Below are positions 8,674 through 18,494 of a DNA stretch of 38,539 bases, one piece after another. Both the position numbers and the translations under genes were made by a program. The notes beneath the pieces are model-generated. The model worked only from the letters and a program-made list of their open reading frames with translations. It was not told the DNA's origin and ran no database searches. How positions within the stretch are numbered: position 1 is the first letter of the stretch; each line of letters starts with the position of its first letter. Origin of the DNA: an uncultured Flavobacteriaceae bacterium (lineage in GTDB: Bacteria; Bacteroidota; Bacteroidia; Flavobacteriales; Flavobacteriaceae); the NCBI GenBank assembly GCA_947494205.1, contig CANLUH010000031.1, positions 1 to 38,539 on the forward strand, read 5' to 3'.

Positions 8674-9222
8674 ATGCAATTTAAAAACTATAAGATTTCA
8701 TTACTAGAAGCAAGCCAAAGTGTGGCCTTCTTTAATCTTATAGAACATAATAGAGCGCGTCTCGAAGACTTTTTTGCTGGTACAGTTTCTAGAACTCAAA
8801 CATTAGAAGAGACCTTACAATATTGTAAGCTAATTGAGCAGAGGATTGAAGATAAAACCTACTTTCCGTTTATAATAATAGATGAGAAAACACATCGTTT
8901 TGTCGGTTTGGTCGATGTTAAAAATATAGATTGGAATATCCCAAAGGCTGAACTAGGTTCTTTTATAGATAAAGATTACGAAGGTTTAGGTATTGTAACA
9001 AAGGCTACAGAATTGGTTATTAATACCATTATAGAAACACATCGTTTTAAAAAGTTACTATGTAGAGCAAGTAGTAGAAATCTGGGCAGTGTAAGTGTTA
9101 TTCTAAAAAATGGTTTCGAATTAGAAGGTACGATACGAAGAGATTATAAAACGACGAAAGGTGAAATAGTTGATTTAAATTATTATGGACGTATTTTTGA
9201 CTATAAAAACAAAGAATATTAA
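8674..9222 (+). CDS. GNAT acetyltransferase (RimJ/RimL-like)
   Basis: 182 residues of the GNAT fold. The acetyl-CoA loop is near KDYEGLGIVTKATE (about 106-119), and the C-terminal part ASSRNLGSVSVILKNGFELEG is typical of the RimJ/RimL group, which acetylates protein N-termini or small molecules. The substrate is unknown. It lies 32 bp behind hisIE, but nothing ties it to histidine synthesis. Its stop overlaps the stop of the convergent mscS-like gene (shared TTAA at 9219-9222). Confidence 0.85.
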   Translation: MQFKNYKISLLEASQSVAFFNLIEHNRARLEDFFAGTVSRTQTLEETLQYCKLIEQRIEDKTYFPFIIIDEKTHRFVGLVDVKNIDWNIPKAELGSFIDKDYEGLGIVTKATELVINTIIETHRFKKLLCRASSRNLGSVSVILKNGFELEGTIRRDYKTTKGEIVDLNYYGRIFDYKNKEY

Positions 9223-10484
9223 TTTAAGAGTTTTATAGAGTTACTATCGTTATTAAGGTTGCTAGGTAATTCAAACAATTCTAATTCAAAATACGGTACA
9301 GAAGCTAAAGTATGATCAAAGATGTCTGCCATAATATATTCGTAATTTGCCCAACGTTTATCACTGCTAAAAGCATAAATCTCTAGAGGAACACCTTGCG
9401 AAGTAGGAGCAAGTTGTCTTACCATAATCATCATGTCTTCATTGATACCCGTATGTTCGTTAACATAAGTGTCTAAATATTTTCTGAAAACCCCAATATT
9501 AGTAAGGTTTCTTCCATTTATTAAAATGGTTTTGTCGATGTTTTTTGAAGTATTGTATTCGTTTATTTTTTCTTGCTGATTGTTTAAATAATCGGTAATT
9601 AATGTAATGCCTTTTAAGGATTCAACCGACTCTGGAGTTAAATATTTAATACTACTCTGTTTAATAATCAAAGCACGTTTAATACGTCTTCCGTCAGAAC
9701 TTGTCATACCTCTCCAGTTTTTAAACGAATCGGAAATTAAAGCATATGTAGGAATGGTCGTAATGGTTTTATCAAAATTTTGAACCTTTACAGTTGCTAA
9801 ATTTATTTCTATTACATCACCATCTGCACCGTATTTTTCGAATGTAATCCAATCGCCAATACGAACCATATCGTTAATAGAAACTTGAATGCTTGCTACA
9901 AAACCAAGAATAGTATCTTTAAACACTAAAATTATAATGGCAGAAATAGCACCAAGCCCAGTCATAAACTTCCAAACCGATTTCTCGGTTATAACTGCAA
10001 ATGCTAGAATAATACCCGCAATCCATATAAAAATCATGAAGACTTGTATATAGCTATCAATAGGTTTGTCCTTTAAACGCGGTTTCGTTTTAAAATAATC
10101 TTTTAAAGAATTTAAAAAACTTCGAACAATCCTCAACGCTAGTATAATCCCAAAAACCTGTAGTACTTTCTCTATTATTGCATCTATAAAAAGAAAATCA
10201 GAAAATACAATAGGAGTAGCTTCTAGAACTATAATAAGGGGAATAATATGGGCAATGTTTCTTGGTAATTTATTTTTTACCAGAATATCATCAAAATTAG
10301 ATTTTGTACGCAGTGCAAAACCACTAAAAATATTCAATAGAATACGTCTTACTATAAAGTCTACAATAAAAGCTATAATAATTAGCACTAATAATAATGC
10401 TAACATATTAAGGTATTTAGAAGTCGTTTCCGATAATCCTGAAGCAATTAAGTAATCGTATAGCCAATGTGTAATGCGTTGCAT
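9219..10484 (-). CDS. MscS-family mechanosensitive channel
   Basis: A 421-residue inner-membrane protein. The N-terminal half has about five hydrophobic segments (about 23-45, 70-90, 95-112, 145-165, 170-190). The MscS pore and beta domain follow (VSINDMVRIGDWITFEKYGADGDVIEI, then KTITTIPTYALISDSFKNW), then a cytosolic C-terminal domain. The size and the internal GRR block resemble the YbdG/MscM-like branch, which releases solutes on osmotic downshock. It converges with the acetyltransferase gene and ends in the same four bases. Confidence 0.9.
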   Translation of the reverse strand: MQRITHWLYDYLIASGLSETTSKYLNMLALLLVLIIIAFIVDFIVRRILLNIFSGFALRTKSNFDDILVKNKLPRNIAHIIPLIIVLEATPIVFSDFLFIDAIIEKVLQVFGIILALRIVRSFLNSLKDYFKTKPRLKDKPIDSYIQVFMIFIWIAGIILAFAVITEKSVWKFMTGLGAISAIIILVFKDTILGFVASIQVSINDMVRIGDWITFEKYGADGDVIEINLATVKVQNFDKTITTIPTYALISDSFKNWRGMTSSDGRRIKRALIIKQSSIKYLTPESVESLKGITLITDYLNNQQEKINEYNTSKNIDKTILINGRNLTNIGVFRKYLDTYVNEHTGINEDMMIMVRQLAPTSQGVPLEIYAFSSDKRWANYEYIMADIFDHTLASVPYFELELFELPSNLNNDSNSIKLLN

Positions 10485-10506
10485 AGAACTCTTTTGTTTT
10501 AGGTTG

Positions 10507-10514
10507 CAAAATTA
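10507..10514 (-). promoter_or_regulatory. Candidate -7 box of the mscS-like gene
   Basis: On the minus strand this reads TAATTTTG, matching the Bacteroidetes -7 consensus TAnnTTTG, 22 bp before the ATG at 10484. A possible -33 TTG (10539-10541) is about 24 bp away, slightly too far, so the assignment is tentative. Confidence 0.35.
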
Positions 10515-10552
10515 AGAGGATTAAATGAATTAGGGTAGCAATTAACAGTTAA

Positions 10553-11143
10553 TTATAGATTATAATCCTCTAGTTTTAGAGTGTTAACTTCACTAACATT
10601 CATATTATCTAAAAGAATATCCCCCACACGAATACGAACTAAGCGTAAGGTAGGGAAACCGACAGCCGATGTCATTTTTCGTACTTGCCTAAATTTGCCT
10701 TCGGTTAATGTTATAGAAACCCAAGACGTAGGGCCGTGACGTTCGTCTCTGATTTTTTTCCAACGTACAGGTAAATCGGGAGGAGTCTCTAAAGCAAAGA
10801 CTTTACAGGGTTTGGTTTGGTATTTTTTACCATCGAAACCTATTTCTACGCCGTTCTTAAGTTTGTTTATAGCTTCATCTGTAATAGCTCCATCTAATTG
10901 GGCGTAATACTCTTTTTCTATATGACGACTGTTAATGTAATTACTCAATTTACCATCTGTAGTAAGTAGGAGTAGACCTTCGCTTTTTTCATCAAGTCTA
11001 CCAATAGGCATTGTGCCTTCTGGAAACTCGCCAAGTTCTCCAAGAAATGTTTTGCGCTTTTGTTGTGTGGAATTACTGGCAAACTGACTTAGCATGCCGT
11101 AAGGTTTAAATATTTTAAAGTGTTGATGTATTTTAGTTTCCAT
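10553..11143 (-). CDS. rluE: 23S rRNA pseudouridine synthase (RluE-like)
   Basis: 196 residues of the RsuA/RluB/E/F family, which convert uridine to pseudouridine in 23S rRNA. GRLDEKSEGLLLLTTDG holds the catalytic aspartate (Asp51); the later motif EGKFRQVRKM is also typical. There is no N-terminal S4 domain, as in RluE and unlike RluB or RluF, so RluE is the best name, although the exact uridine is inferred. It overlaps the end of topB by 11 bp, so the two are translationally coupled. Confidence 0.88.
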   Translation of the reverse strand: METKIHQHFKIFKPYGMLSQFASNSTQQKRKTFLGELGEFPEGTMPIGRLDEKSEGLLLLTTDGKLSNYINSRHIEKEYYAQLDGAITDEAINKLKNGVEIGFDGKKYQTKPCKVFALETPPDLPVRWKKIRDERHGPTSWVSITLTEGKFRQVRKMTSAVGFPTLRLVRIRVGDILLDNMNVSEVNTLKLEDYNL

Positions 11144-13436
11144 TTAAAATGCTGTAAACTAAATCTTTGGTCATGGTTTGCCCTTTTGCTTTTTCACGAA
11201 TAGCATCGTAACTAAATCTAAAATCACAACCATTTTTGTAATTACTACAGCCATAAGCTGTTTTCCCTTTTATTACCTCTCCTTTTTTGCATTTAGGACA
11301 ATGTAAGGCATCGCTTGTCGTACTTTTTGTAGCTTCTACTGTAGCTGCTTTTTTAGGCTCTAATTTTAGATTGAAAGCGTCGTCAAAGCGTAATAAACCT
11401 TCTATTTTACCTGCTTCGGTTTTAAAACCTTTTAAATTTACGGTAGAGCCTTTTTGCAATAAACGAATGTATTGTTTTTCGGAAATGGTTTTCTCGTTAA
11501 ATTTAAATGGCAGCATAAAACGGCATCCTGCTTTAAACTGACTGCACCCGTATGCTGTTTTTCCTTTTATAAGTTTGCCTTTTTTACATTTAGGGCAGCT
11601 TTCGTTTGTAATCTCTGCACTTGCTTTTTTAGAAGCTTTCTTAACAGGTGTAGGTTTTGCAGTTACATGAGAAATATTGGCTTTTTTAGCTTCGCTACGA
11701 ACTTCGTATACTAGATGGTCTACCATACGTTTCATTTGCTTTATAAAGCTTCCGGCGTTATAATTCCCTTTTTCTATTTCTTTTAATTGCTTTTCCCAAG
11801 ACCCAGTTAGTTCTGCCGATTTTAATAGTTGGTTTTGTATGGTATCTATTAACTGAATCCCAATAGTAGTTGGTAATACTTGCTTTTTATTTCGTTTTAT
11901 ATATTTACGTTTAAAAAGAGTTTCTATAATATTGGCACGTGTAGACGGTCTACCAATACCGTTTTCTTTCATTAACTCTCGCATCTCGTCATCGTCTACT
12001 TGTTTTCCTGCGGTTTCCATAGCACGAAGTAGCGAGGCTTCTGTATATTGATTTGGTGGACTGGTTTTCTTTTCTAAAAACGAAGGTTCGTGTGGGCCTT
12101 TTTCACCTTTTTCGAATGTTGGTAATAGCCCAGTAACTTTCGTTTTTGCGTTTGGATCTTCAAAAACAACACGCCAACCTTTTTCTAAAATTTCTTTTCC
12201 TGTAGTTTTAAAGTTTACGGTTTCTGCTTTTCCAATTACAGTAGTATTAGAGACTTTACATTCTGGATAAAATACAGCGATAAAACGCTTAGTAATAATG
12301 TCGTAAACCTGTTTTTGATTGTATTGTAGGTTTATTTGAATCCCCGTAGGAATAATCGCATGGTGATCGGTTACTTTTTTATCATCGAATACCTTTTTAG
12401 ACTTCTTTATTGTTTTTCCTAAAAGTGGTTGTGTTAATGCCGCATAGTCTGTTAACTTTTGAAGTATGCCAGGCACTTTAGGATAAATATCGTTTGGTAA
12501 AAAGGTAGTATCTACTCTAGGGTAGGTTACTGCTTTTTGCTCGTAAAGCTTTTGTACTATTTTTAATGTTTCGTCTGCAGAGAATCCAAACTTAGTGTTA
12601 CAATAGACTTGTAACCCTGTTAAATCGAACAGTTTTGGTGCGTATTCGTTGCCTTTCTTTTTAGTTATGGATACAATTTCGAAATCGTGTTCTTTTACAA
12701 TGTTGGCTAATTTTTCACCATCTTCCATTTTTAGGAAGCGTCCTTCTTCGTAACTAAATAAGGTATCTCTGTATAACGTTTGTAATTCCCAATAAGGTTG
12801 CGGTTTAAAGTTTTCTATTTCTTTAAAACGATTAACTAGCATGGCTAATGTTGGGGTTTGTACACGACCAACGGACAGTACTTGTTTATAACCACCATGT
12901 TTTACGGTGTATAAGCGTGTCGCATTCATACCTAACAACCAATCACCGATGGCTCTAGAAAATCCTGCATAATAGAGGTTGTCGTAATCTTCGGAAGGTT
13001 TTAAATTTTGAAATCCTTCTTTTATGGCTTCTGTGGTTAATGAGGAAATCCAGAGACGTTTTACTTTACCTTTGTATTCAGCTTGATTAATAACCCAGCG
13101 TTGTATTAATTCTCCTTCTTGCCCGGCATCCCCACAGTTTATAATTAATTCGGCTTTATCGAATAAACTTTTTACAATATTAAATTGCTTTTTTATCCCG
13201 TCATTATTAACCACTTTGGTTTGAAATTTTTCGGGTAGCATAGGCAAATTGTTTAAATCCCAGCTTTTCCAATAGGGTTTATAATCGTTAGGCTCGAAAA
13301 GCGTACATAAGTGACCAAAGGTGTAAGTTACTGCATAACCATTACCTTCAAAATACCCATCGCGTTTAGTGCTTGCGCCTAATACGGCAGCAATTTCGCG
13401 GGCAACACTTGGTTTCTCGGCAATACAGACTTTCAC
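11133..13436 (-). CDS. topB: DNA topoisomerase III (type IA)
   Basis: 767 residues. An N-terminal toprim domain (MKVCIAEKPS; GDAGQEGEL at 102-110) is followed by the type IA core with catalytic Tyr305 in AVTYPRVDTTF. The C-terminus has two duplicated zinc-ribbon repeats (each CPKCKKG..IKGKTAYGCS..GC, about 625 and 715). It removes negative supercoils and decatenates DNA, often with RecQ, which is also in this window at 18495-20612. The start codon is GTG (13436-13434), fixed by the conserved N-terminus. First gene of a pair with rluE. Confidence 0.96.
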   Translation of the reverse strand: MKVCIAEKPSVAREIAAVLGASTKRDGYFEGNGYAVTYTFGHLCTLFEPNDYKPYWKSWDLNNLPMLPEKFQTKVVNNDGIKKQFNIVKSLFDKAELIINCGDAGQEGELIQRWVINQAEYKGKVKRLWISSLTTEAIKEGFQNLKPSEDYDNLYYAGFSRAIGDWLLGMNATRLYTVKHGGYKQVLSVGRVQTPTLAMLVNRFKEIENFKPQPYWELQTLYRDTLFSYEEGRFLKMEDGEKLANIVKEHDFEIVSITKKKGNEYAPKLFDLTGLQVYCNTKFGFSADETLKIVQKLYEQKAVTYPRVDTTFLPNDIYPKVPGILQKLTDYAALTQPLLGKTIKKSKKVFDDKKVTDHHAIIPTGIQINLQYNQKQVYDIITKRFIAVFYPECKVSNTTVIGKAETVNFKTTGKEILEKGWRVVFEDPNAKTKVTGLLPTFEKGEKGPHEPSFLEKKTSPPNQYTEASLLRAMETAGKQVDDDEMRELMKENGIGRPSTRANIIETLFKRKYIKRNKKQVLPTTIGIQLIDTIQNQLLKSAELTGSWEKQLKEIEKGNYNAGSFIKQMKRMVDHLVYEVRSEAKKANISHVTAKPTPVKKASKKASAEITNESCPKCKKGKLIKGKTAYGCSQFKAGCRFMLPFKFNEKTISEKQYIRLLQKGSTVNLKGFKTEAGKIEGLLRFDDAFNLKLEPKKAATVEATKSTTSDALHCPKCKKGEVIKGKTAYGCSNYKNGCDFRFSYDAIREKAKGQTMTKDLVYSILNGN

Positions 13437-13527
13437 TATTTTCTAGTTTTTTATAGGATTTACAACGGTGCAAAATAGGAAATTTAAGAGGTTTATGGAA
13501 GGGCTTTTAATAGGAGTTATTAACCAT

Positions 13528-13797
13528 TTATACCTTAAAATAAAAGATGATAATTAATGTAATCGCAAATGTTGCATGAATTACTAGCATTCCTTTATAG
13601 CGCTCCCTATTCTTTTTTAATAACAAAGACACTAGGTAATATATAATTAGTAGTAAAGCAGCATAAAACATGAGTCCTAAGAAAAGATAATTTAATCCAG
13701 CTGAATGACGAGGCGCTTCCGTAAACACACCAAGAAGAAAATATATTATAAATACAATACCGTAATATAGAAGTGATAACAATATGCCTTTTTTCAA
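13528..13797 (-). CDS. Small membrane protein, unknown
   Basis: 89 residues, almost entirely three hydrophobic segments (about 5-24, 34-60, 70-88) separated by short basic loops (LLKKNRERYKG). I do not recognise the family. It starts 18 bp after the end of the L,D-transpeptidase-like gene on the same strand and may be co-transcribed with it. Confidence 0.6.
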   Translation of the reverse strand: MKKGILLSLLYYGIVFIIYFLLGVFTEAPRHSAGLNYLFLGLMFYAALLLIIYYLVSLLLKKNRERYKGMLVIHATFAITLIIIFYFKV

Positions 13798-13815
13798 TAT
13801 AAGAAATATAACAGG

Positions 13816-14562
13816 TTAGTTAAATAGATAGGTTCCATCATCGGAGATGGTAATATTAGGTAAAGTCTTGTGTGTTTCAAAATAATCGTATCCTTTTTTT
13901 ATGTTTTTCCAAAAGGAAGTATGATTATAAGTCATGTAGTCTTCATAATTATAATTGGTAATAAATTCATCTGTTAATCGTGTAGGGAATAGATGTACGG
14001 GAATATTAAGTTGTCCATTCTGTTTGGCTTCAACAGCAAAGATGTATAATTCCTTAATACATTCGTCTGTAATAGGGATACAGCCTACAGATACACAATC
14101 GCCATGTATAAAAATGTCTCCTCCTAAGCGTTGTTTACTGCCTAGAATTCTATCGGAAGAATTTGGGTAATCGATACCTAGGGATAGATGAAACTTACTT
14201 TCTGGGTTAAAAACGTCTATAATATAAAACCCTTCAGGAACTTGATAATCGCCTTGTTTGCGTTTTGGACCTAAATTGCCAGGGCTCCAGCATACTTTAT
14301 AACTTGTTAATAGTTTGTAGTGTTCGTTATACGTGTTTTTACCCCAAAGTTCTAATGTTTCTTCAGCTTTAAAGCCTCTTATAAATAAAGATAAACTATC
14401 TATATCATTTTTTTTAAGGAGTTGTTTTATATCTGCTCCTTTTTCTTGATAAGCTTCTTTAACCCGTTTGTGTTTTAGTTGTTCTGTTTTAAAGTCTGTA
14501 GGCGTTTGTAGCGTGTTGGTTATACCAAAGATGAAAATGAGAAGCGATAGTTTTTGAAACAT
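13816..14562 (-). CDS. Exported L,D-transpeptidase-like (YkuD) protein
   Basis: 248 residues with a signal peptide (about 1-18). The C-terminal half carries the YkuD catalytic block IHGDCVSVGCIPI, with His153 and nucleophile Cys161. This is a variant of the classical S/T-HGC motif, seen in a branch of the family annotated as murein L,D-transpeptidases. The preceding QVPEGFYIIDVFNPESKFHL is the usual strand region. The likely role is peptidoglycan cross-linking or lipoprotein attachment in the periplasm, though some members act as hydrolases. Confidence 0.82.
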   Translation of the reverse strand: MFQKLSLLIFIFGITNTLQTPTDFKTEQLKHKRVKEAYQEKGADIKQLLKKNDIDSLSLFIRGFKAEETLELWGKNTYNEHYKLLTSYKVCWSPGNLGPKRKQGDYQVPEGFYIIDVFNPESKFHLSLGIDYPNSSDRILGSKQRLGGDIFIHGDCVSVGCIPITDECIKELYIFAVEAKQNGQLNIPVHLFPTRLTDEFITNYNYEDYMTYNHTSFWKNIKKGYDYFETHKTLPNITISDDGTYLFN

Positions 14563-14659
14563 GTGTTTAATAGCGTTTTACTCGATAGTTGAGATGTAAT
14601 GCTTCAAGGTTTGCCTCGATACAGTTGACGTTATTTATAACACGGTTTTCTTAATAATA

Positions 14660-17326
14660 TTATCTAAGTAAACTAAAATGACCTGTTATATTCCTAGCGT
14701 TGTTATTGTTATCTACAAGTTCTATGGTAAACCAATAATCTGTAGCGGGGAGTGATTCTCCATTAAAGGTGCCGTCCCAACCATTGGATAAAGGGTTGAC
14801 ACTCGTTAATAATTTACCAAAACGGTTATAGATATAAATAGTTGTTTTCTTATAAATAGAGGTAGAGTAGCCTTTTATGTTCCAAAAATCGTGAACGGTA
14901 TCGTTATTTGGTGTAAAGTAATTTGGAAATCCTATTACATATATTATAATGCTACTTGTCCCACAGCCGTTTTTGTCTCGTACATAAATGGTGTGTTCTC
15001 CCGGCGATACATTATTAAATACGGGAGTGTCTTGATAAGTACCAAAACTATTATCTATAGCGTATTCGTAATTGCCAAAGCCTATTGTATTTAGGTTTAC
15101 AGTAACAGTATTGTTTGCATATCCATCATTTATAATAATACTATTGTGTGTGAGTATTGCAATTTCAGACTCTTCAATAGTAATAGTGTGTGGAGCAGAT
15201 TCGCAAATATAACCATTACCATAATCGTAAGTTGCTACTACGGTGTAAGTATCTCCACTATTAACTGTTAGCGATGGTTCTGTGCTAGCAATGGTTCCAG
15301 AACTATCTGTCCAAGTATATTGGTAAATATCTAATGGGTTAGTTATATTAACTGTTAAGCTAGGATCGTTATCCATGCAAATAATGGCGTGTTCTGGGAG
15401 TTGGAATTGTGGCTGCTGAAGAACGTTTAGAGTTACATAGGCTCCTAAACCTAAGCAAGTATTATTTAATTCATTTTCTATTCTTATGTGAATCTCTTGC
15501 TCTATTGGAGCATCTGTGTTTTGATGATTACTAATGTCCTCAATAGCATTTAATTCTATTAAAGCATCTGTAAGATTAGTGTAATATTTAATGTTTATTG
15601 GTTGATTTGCAGGGAATAAAGCAATAATATCATTTTCTACACTACTAAAATTAAAAGCAGCTATACCGTCTGTATTATCATCACATTCATAAAAATTTCG
15701 GTGGAATGTGTCTGGAATTTGTGAAACAGAAACCATTAAATCTACTTGAGAAACCCGATAACAACCATTAGTATTCTCTATTCTCGCCCAAACTGAATCT
15801 GTAAAGGGGATTTGATTGTTGTAATCAGTACTATTTATAATGGCGTTGCTATTGTCTTCGGCATCATTTAATGTTTCATGGTAACTAATCGTTAAATTAC
15901 TACTACTGGTGATTAAGCTATTGGCTAATTCTAGATTAAATGTACTGATGCCATCTGTATTATCGTCGCATTGATTTAATTGTACATTGGTGTTAATTTC
16001 TGGTAATGCAAAAATTTCTACTTCTATGGTTTCTGTAGAGGTTACATTACCTATAGTCACTGTAGCTGTAACTTGATAAATCCCTGGAGCAGAAAACACA
16101 TGTGTGGGAGCAAAATCGTTAGATATATTGTTGGTTCCTGTGGTAGAGTCTCCAAAATCCCACGTAATGGCATTTACAGTATTGTCGAATAGAAATGCTG
16201 TTTCATCACCAAAACAATCATTTTCGTAAAAGAGTAAGACAGAAAAAAACGATTGTATAAAAGCGGGGAGCCCTAAACCACTAGTACCTCCATCTAAGTT
16301 TATAGCATTCACATCAAATTCACAGTCATCTGCTGTGTTTTCAGGAAGGTTTATAACACTTAAGGCAAAACCTCCGGATTCTGTTACGTATATTTTACCA
16401 TCTGGACCAATTTGTAGTTGTCCGAATTGAGTAAGTTGATTATTAAATAGTGTTTCTTCTGAAGCACTAATATCTTCGGCGTTTAAATCGTATTGAAAGA
16501 TGTTTTGACTAAAATTAGAAGTATATAAAAAGTTTCCTAAAGGTGAGAAAGCGGCCCCGTAGGTATTTACTGTATTGTTTACAGTAATAGGGTTGCTAAA
16601 TTCTCCTGTATTGGCGTTAAAATCAAAAAGAACAGTTTCTATTCTATTATTACATAGTATAGCCTTATCTCCTTTTGGTGAAAATATTAATGCCCCTATG
16701 CTATTTTCTTCTACTCCTTCACTAATAGGGCCTACACTACTAATTATAGGAGTGCTATTAATACCAGAACTAGTAACTAAAAAGGCATAAAAGTTATTGT
16801 TATCCCAACCATGGACAACTACCCATGTATTTATACCATCTTCATGTTGTACAGCTGTTACTTTTTCTGCTACAGAATTTAATAGTAGTGTGTTTTTATT
16901 ATTATCTAACACAACACCTAGACCGGTATTAGCATCCATGTCGATTTCAGAATATCTAAAACCATTATCGCCTACTTCAAAATCTAAAGTGAACACAAAA
17001 TATGTAGCATTTACTCCTGGTTTTTTTATAATAATGCTAGACTGTGTTGTCGAAGTGCTGCCTAATAATCCTTCTCCATTACTCATAATATTATGATTTT
17101 TGTCCCAAACAGTGGTCCCTTCAGTATAAAAAAGAAGATTTCCAAAAGCGTCGCAAATAGAAGCGCAACCTTCATTAGAAGATAAACTGCCATTGGTTAA
17201 TGCAACTGGTGGATCTTGATTAAAATCTAAGCCTGCGTTGAAACCAAAATACCAAATATTACCTTCGCCTTGGGCAAGTAAATGTTGTGTGAAAACAATT
17301 AATATTAAGAGCAAAACTTTTTTCAA
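14660..17326 (-). CDS. Large secreted protein with PKD domain and T9SS type B sorting domain
   Basis: 888 residues with a signal peptide ending near residue 19 (LLAQ). The N-terminal third (about 20-370) looks like a beta-propeller, starting IWYFGFNAGLDF. A PKD domain follows (about 385-460; ITWDFGDSTTG, THVFSAPGIYQVT), then two segments opening CDDNTDGI (about 480-650), a SprB-like repeat (YEYAIDNS..VSPGEHTIYVRDKNGC), and the gliding-motility-type C-terminal domain (NYFTPNNDTVHDFWNI, YNRFGKLL, GWDGTFNGESLPATDYWF). T9SS should export it and anchor it to the surface. The start is TTG (17326-17324); no in-frame ATG precedes the signal peptide. Its ligand is unknown. Confidence 0.9.
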   Translation of the reverse strand: MKKVLLLILIVFTQHLLAQGEGNIWYFGFNAGLDFNQDPPVALTNGSLSSNEGCASICDAFGNLLFYTEGTTVWDKNHNIMSNGEGLLGSTSTTQSSIIIKKPGVNATYFVFTLDFEVGDNGFRYSEIDMDANTGLGVVLDNNKNTLLLNSVAEKVTAVQHEDGINTWVVVHGWDNNNFYAFLVTSSGINSTPIISSVGPISEGVEENSIGALIFSPKGDKAILCNNRIETVLFDFNANTGEFSNPITVNNTVNTYGAAFSPLGNFLYTSNFSQNIFQYDLNAEDISASEETLFNNQLTQFGQLQIGPDGKIYVTESGGFALSVINLPENTADDCEFDVNAINLDGGTSGLGLPAFIQSFFSVLLFYENDCFGDETAFLFDNTVNAITWDFGDSTTGTNNISNDFAPTHVFSAPGIYQVTATVTIGNVTSTETIEVEIFALPEINTNVQLNQCDDNTDGISTFNLELANSLITSSSNLTISYHETLNDAEDNSNAIINSTDYNNQIPFTDSVWARIENTNGCYRVSQVDLMVSVSQIPDTFHRNFYECDDNTDGIAAFNFSSVENDIIALFPANQPINIKYYTNLTDALIELNAIEDISNHQNTDAPIEQEIHIRIENELNNTCLGLGAYVTLNVLQQPQFQLPEHAIICMDNDPSLTVNITNPLDIYQYTWTDSSGTIASTEPSLTVNSGDTYTVVATYDYGNGYICESAPHTITIEESEIAILTHNSIIINDGYANNTVTVNLNTIGFGNYEYAIDNSFGTYQDTPVFNNVSPGEHTIYVRDKNGCGTSSIIIYVIGFPNYFTPNNDTVHDFWNIKGYSTSIYKKTTIYIYNRFGKLLTSVNPLSNGWDGTFNGESLPATDYWFTIELVDNNNNARNITGHFSLLR

Positions 17327-17444
17327 TGGTATAGTTGTGTTTAATGGTAACTATACTAAGTTAGGTTATATTTATTGTTTTATTTGAATATGGGAAGTAT
17401 CTACAACCGAGTATTTATAAAATGTAGGTTGTATTGTAGTTTAC

Positions 17445-17735
17445 TTACTGGTCTGATTCCCTGTTGTAAAAGGCCAAAATCCACTTTCCGAATATAAAAT
17501 ACAAGGTCATAACAGCCAATGGTCCCATAAAGAACCCATTTGTAATAATATCTTTAAAACTGTACTTAATAGTAATTAAAATAATACAAATAATAAACTG
17601 TAAAAGCGCATACATGATGTTGCCTTTTGGAGAATAACCAAACAGCCCTAAAAACTTTGTTTTAGTAATACCAATAACAAAATGTGGCATGGCGTTGGCT
17701 AGTAGTCCTCCAATAATAAAATCTATAATATCCAT
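17445..17735 (-). CDS. Small membrane protein, unknown
   Basis: 96 residues with about three hydrophobic segments (about 2-22, 38-56, 68-88) and a charged tail ESDQ. I cannot assign the family. The gene lies 5 bp behind the protease lipoprotein gene on the same strand, so the two probably form one unit. Confidence 0.6.
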   Translation of the reverse strand: MDIIDFIIGGLLANAMPHFVIGITKTKFLGLFGYSPKGNIMYALLQFIICIILITIKYSFKDIITNGFFMGPLAVMTLYFIFGKWILAFYNRESDQ

Positions 17736-17740
17736 TGTTT

Positions 17741-18463
17741 TTAGTTTAAATATTGTTTTACCTTATTAATAGGTTCAATTATTAAGTATAATTCATTTCC
17801 AAATTCGCCGCCAGCAGATATTACACCAATAGCATAACCGTTGGCATCTATAACAGGTGCGCCACTAAAACCACTAGCATCAAATTTGGTTTTTGATTTA
17901 ACCCAAATTTGTCCAGATAGATATTCATCCATGACAACACTAAATGACTTTTGATGACAATTGAAGTCTGAATATTCGCATCCTATAACCTCAAGATGTT
18001 CTCCCTTTTTAATTTTTGAAAACCTAGGTTGTAATATTTGAATTTTAGAGTTATTCTCAATAAAACACTTTTGTAGTATTATGTCTGTAGTATTAATAGC
18101 TTTATTTACTAATGTTTTGCCTAAAATAGTATCGTTGGCTATAGTGTTATTTCTAGGGTAAGCTTTCCAATAGTTTAATAAACTATTAAAAGAATCTGTT
18201 TTTACTTCTGGGGTTATTCCCATAGCATCACCTAATAAGTGTTTTGCGGTACACAATAACGTATCTTTTTTAGCTTTAATTAAAAAAGCACTAGCTCCAA
18301 AATTATAAGAGTCTCTTATTTTATATTCATTGGTTAATAATATTTGAACAGAATCTATATAGTTTTTTGTTTTCCAATGTTCTAAGCTATAAGTAGATGC
18401 TTTTTTATTCTCTGAGGTACAACTAAAAAATAGAATAAAAATAAATACACTTAAATATCTCAT
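17741..18463 (-). CDS. Trypsin-like serine protease lipoprotein
   Basis: 240 residues. The N-terminus MRYLSVFIFILFFSC is a lipoprotein signal with Cys15 as the likely acylated residue. A chymotrypsin-fold domain follows with candidate triad His75 (CTAKHLLG), Asp127 (NTTDIIL) and Ser200 (ASGFSGAPV). It resembles Trypsin_2 proteins and probably acts in the periplasm or at the outer membrane. I moved the start to the ATG at 18463, because a longer frame from 18520 would overlap recQ and put 19 polar residues before the signal. The substrate is unknown. Confidence 0.8.
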   Translation of the reverse strand: MRYLSVFIFILFFSCTSENKKASTYSLEHWKTKNYIDSVQILLTNEYKIRDSYNFGASAFLIKAKKDTLLCTAKHLLGDAMGITPEVKTDSFNSLLNYWKAYPRNNTIANDTILGKTLVNKAINTTDIILQKCFIENNSKIQILQPRFSKIKKGEHLEVIGCEYSDFNCHQKSFSVVMDEYLSGQIWVKSKTKFDASGFSGAPVIDANGYAIGVISAGGEFGNELYLIIEPINKVKQYLN

Positions 18464-18494
18464 AATGTTACATGTGTTGTTAAAAATTATATGC

